From: Roseiarcus sp963805295
GTDB taxonomy: Bacteria; Pseudomonadota; Alphaproteobacteria; Rhizobiales; Beijerinckiaceae
Direction: 5' to 3'
Assembly (NCBI GenBank): GCA_963805295.1
Contig: CAWDTW010000078.1
Span: forward strand, 6,292-70,291
DNA: 64,000 bases
In this document: positions 62,913 to 64,000 of the stretch, piece by piece
How the letters are laid out: each line of letters begins with the position of its first letter
Position numbering within the stretch: position 1 is the first letter of the stretch
Position numbers and translations under genes: made by a program
Notes under the pieces: generated by a model
Told to the model about the DNA's origin: nothing
Databases searched by the model: none
Seen by the model: the letters and a program-made list of their open reading frames with translations, nothing else

Positions 62913-63301
62913 GCATGGATGCGCTGGAAGACCAGGAGTTGGTCGATCCGGACCTCAAACGACAATGAGGACCCATCCGACGCTAGGCTCCGAGCTGCAG
63001 CGCCCAGACCTCGACGAGAGGAATCGACGTTAAGCGGACCGCTGCGGGGAACGTCGCAGTCGGGGTCGCGAGCGCCAGTTCCGCGTGTGTTCCACCGATG
63101 TCGCAATTGGGTCAACCAGGTCAGTAGCGGCGCGGATCCTTGGGCTGATGGACATTCTCGCCCGCCGCGGCGTTGCTTTCAAGGTGTTGCGGGGATGCGC
63201 TGAAATCCCTTATGGGCGATGCTGAAATGAAAGGGTTTGTTGCGCTGGTTGAACCTACCGACAACTCCCTACATCAGGAGACCCTGGACGGAGGAACGGC
63301 G

Positions 63302-64000
63302 ATGGCTGAAGCAACGGCGCCCTGGGAACTCCTGCGGCAGACGGCGGACCCTTCTGTCGCCGACGCGCTGAAATCCGCCGTCGAAACCGGATCGGACCGA
63401 TCTCTGAACCGCGTCAACCCGCTCGCCTTCGCCGCCGAGCGCGGGCTCAACGAGGAGGCGGCGATCGGCTCGCTCCGTCCATGCGGCTCGGCTCGGCCTC
63501 TTCGACATGTCCTGGAACATGCTCTGTCCGGGCTGCGGCGGCGTGCTCGAAACGGCCGCAGCCTTGAAGCGCTCAATCGCGACCACTATTTCTGTGCGTT
63601 CTGCGTGCAGGATGGCGAACAGATTCTCGACCAGCTCGTCGAGGTCACCTTCACGGTCAATCCGGAGATCCGAGGCATCGGCGCGCATGATCCGAGCGCG
63701 CTCTCGCACGCCGAATACATGCCGACAGGTCTTCTGGAGCTCCGGCGCGGTAGTTCCGGAGGACATCGACGCCGCCATCCCAAGGGTGACGCTCGACCTG
63801 ATGGAGCTGCAGCCGGGCGAAAAGGCGGCGATGTCGCTGACGTTGCCGAAGGGCCTCGTCATCGCCTTCGATCCCGTCACCCATGCGACGCTTTTCCTCG
63901 AGGTCGCGGGCGAGGAGACCCACGAACGCCGGAGCTTGTCGGTCGTGCTGGCGGACGCTCACGCGCATTTCGGCTCGACGAAGAGCCAGGCCGGCCCGGC
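63302..64000 (+). CDS. DUF5939-type adenylate/guanylate cyclase, 5' part, with frameshifts
   Basis: The start at 63302 has GGAGG 9 bases upstream (GGAGGAACGGCG-ATG). It reads MAEATAPWELLRQTADPSVADALKSAVETGSDRSLNRVNPLAFAAERGLNEEAAIGSL, then in shifted frames HAARLGLFDMSWNMLCPGCGGVLETAAAL, LNRDHYFCAFCVQDGEQILDQLVEVTFTVNPEIRGIGAHDPSALSHAEYM and QVFWSSGAVVPEDIDAAIPRVTLDLMELQPGEKAAMSLTLPKGLVIAFDPVTHATLFLEVAGEE. CPGCG and CAFC would form a zinc site. Three one-base shifts (about 63485, 63568, 63728) break the frame. This N-terminal domain usually precedes a class III cyclase domain, which lies beyond the window. Confidence 0.75.
   Translation, partial: MAEATAPWELLRQTADPSVADALKSAVETGSDRSLNRVNPLAFAAERGLNEEAAIGSLRPCGSARPLRHVLEHALSGLRRRARNGRSLEALNRDHYFCAFCVQDGEQILDQLVEVTFTVNPEIRGIGAHDPSALSHAEYMPTGLLELRRGSSGGHRRRHPKGDARPDGAAAGRKGGDVADVAEGPRHRLRSRHPCDAFPRGRGRGDPRTPELVGRAGGRSRAFRLDEEPGRPG

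Overview
This 64 kb window is a GC-rich chromosomal segment of an alphaproteobacterium. The split ATP synthase Fo operon (atpI-B-E-b'-b) without F1 genes, UrtABCDE, the short (about 230 aa) KdpE and the many shared small Rhizobiales-type proteins suggest Hyphomicrobiales, possibly Beijerinckiaceae or Methylocystaceae. That placement is an inference from gene content and was not tested by search.

Layout. 1-4 kb: end of the Kdp potassium-ATPase operon (kdpC tail, kdpD sensor, kdpE regulator). 4-10 kb: urea ABC transporter urtABCDE behind a sigma-54-type promoter, then a HicAB toxin-antitoxin pair. 10-18.5 kb: accessory stretch with a sulfotransferase, a broken class III cyclase, two decayed copies of the urtE 3' end, a decayed DUF433/DUF5615 toxin-antitoxin pair, an ISAzo13-family element and an IS1595-family element. 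18.5-38.9 kb: mostly ordinary genes, namely a periplasmic ClpP/crotonase-like protein, EcsC, UppP, a DsbA-like oxidoreductase, DnaB, small membrane proteins, a sulfatase, a methyltransferase, an anaerobic-type sulfatase maturase, RlmJ, RNase T2, the ATP synthase Fo operon, an enoyl-CoA hydratase and HisRS. 39-45.5 kb: an IS630 element, an orphan VapB, a DUF1499 membrane protein, a pilus-assembly-type protein, and a nested insertion (ISL3 inside ISAzo13) sitting inside edd. 45.5-49.2 kb: edd, a Sel1-repeat protein and thiE. 49.2-60.4 kb: a mobile-element cluster holding an IS1595-like element with an HNH-type cargo gene, a MITE, IS630, IS1634-like and IS1182 elements around a ClC transporter and an MFS transporter. 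60.4-64 kb: decayed regulators, a broken tyrosine recombinase, a small ORF and the 5' part of a DUF5939-type cyclase.

Two themes stand out. First, insertion sequences are dense, and several boundaries can be read to the base: inverted repeats plus target duplications of TAA, AATAATAT, ATTTTGAG, TA and CTAG. In edd, removing the nested elements on paper restores a perfect reading frame. Second, at least 16 single-base indels break otherwise well conserved genes (urtA, urtC, urtD, urtE, dnaB, the sulfatase, thiE, an enoyl-CoA hydratase and both cyclases). Because dnaB and most of a transporter operon are hit, many of these are probably sequencing or assembly errors, so the affected genes are annotated as full-length with a probable frameshift.

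No rRNA, CRISPR array or convincing tRNA was seen by eye. The best candidate for something unusual is the roughly 2.3 kb IS1595-like element at 49.2-51.5 kb, which carries an AT-rich HNH-type gene and a small divergent gene whose start codon overlaps that of the HNH gene.
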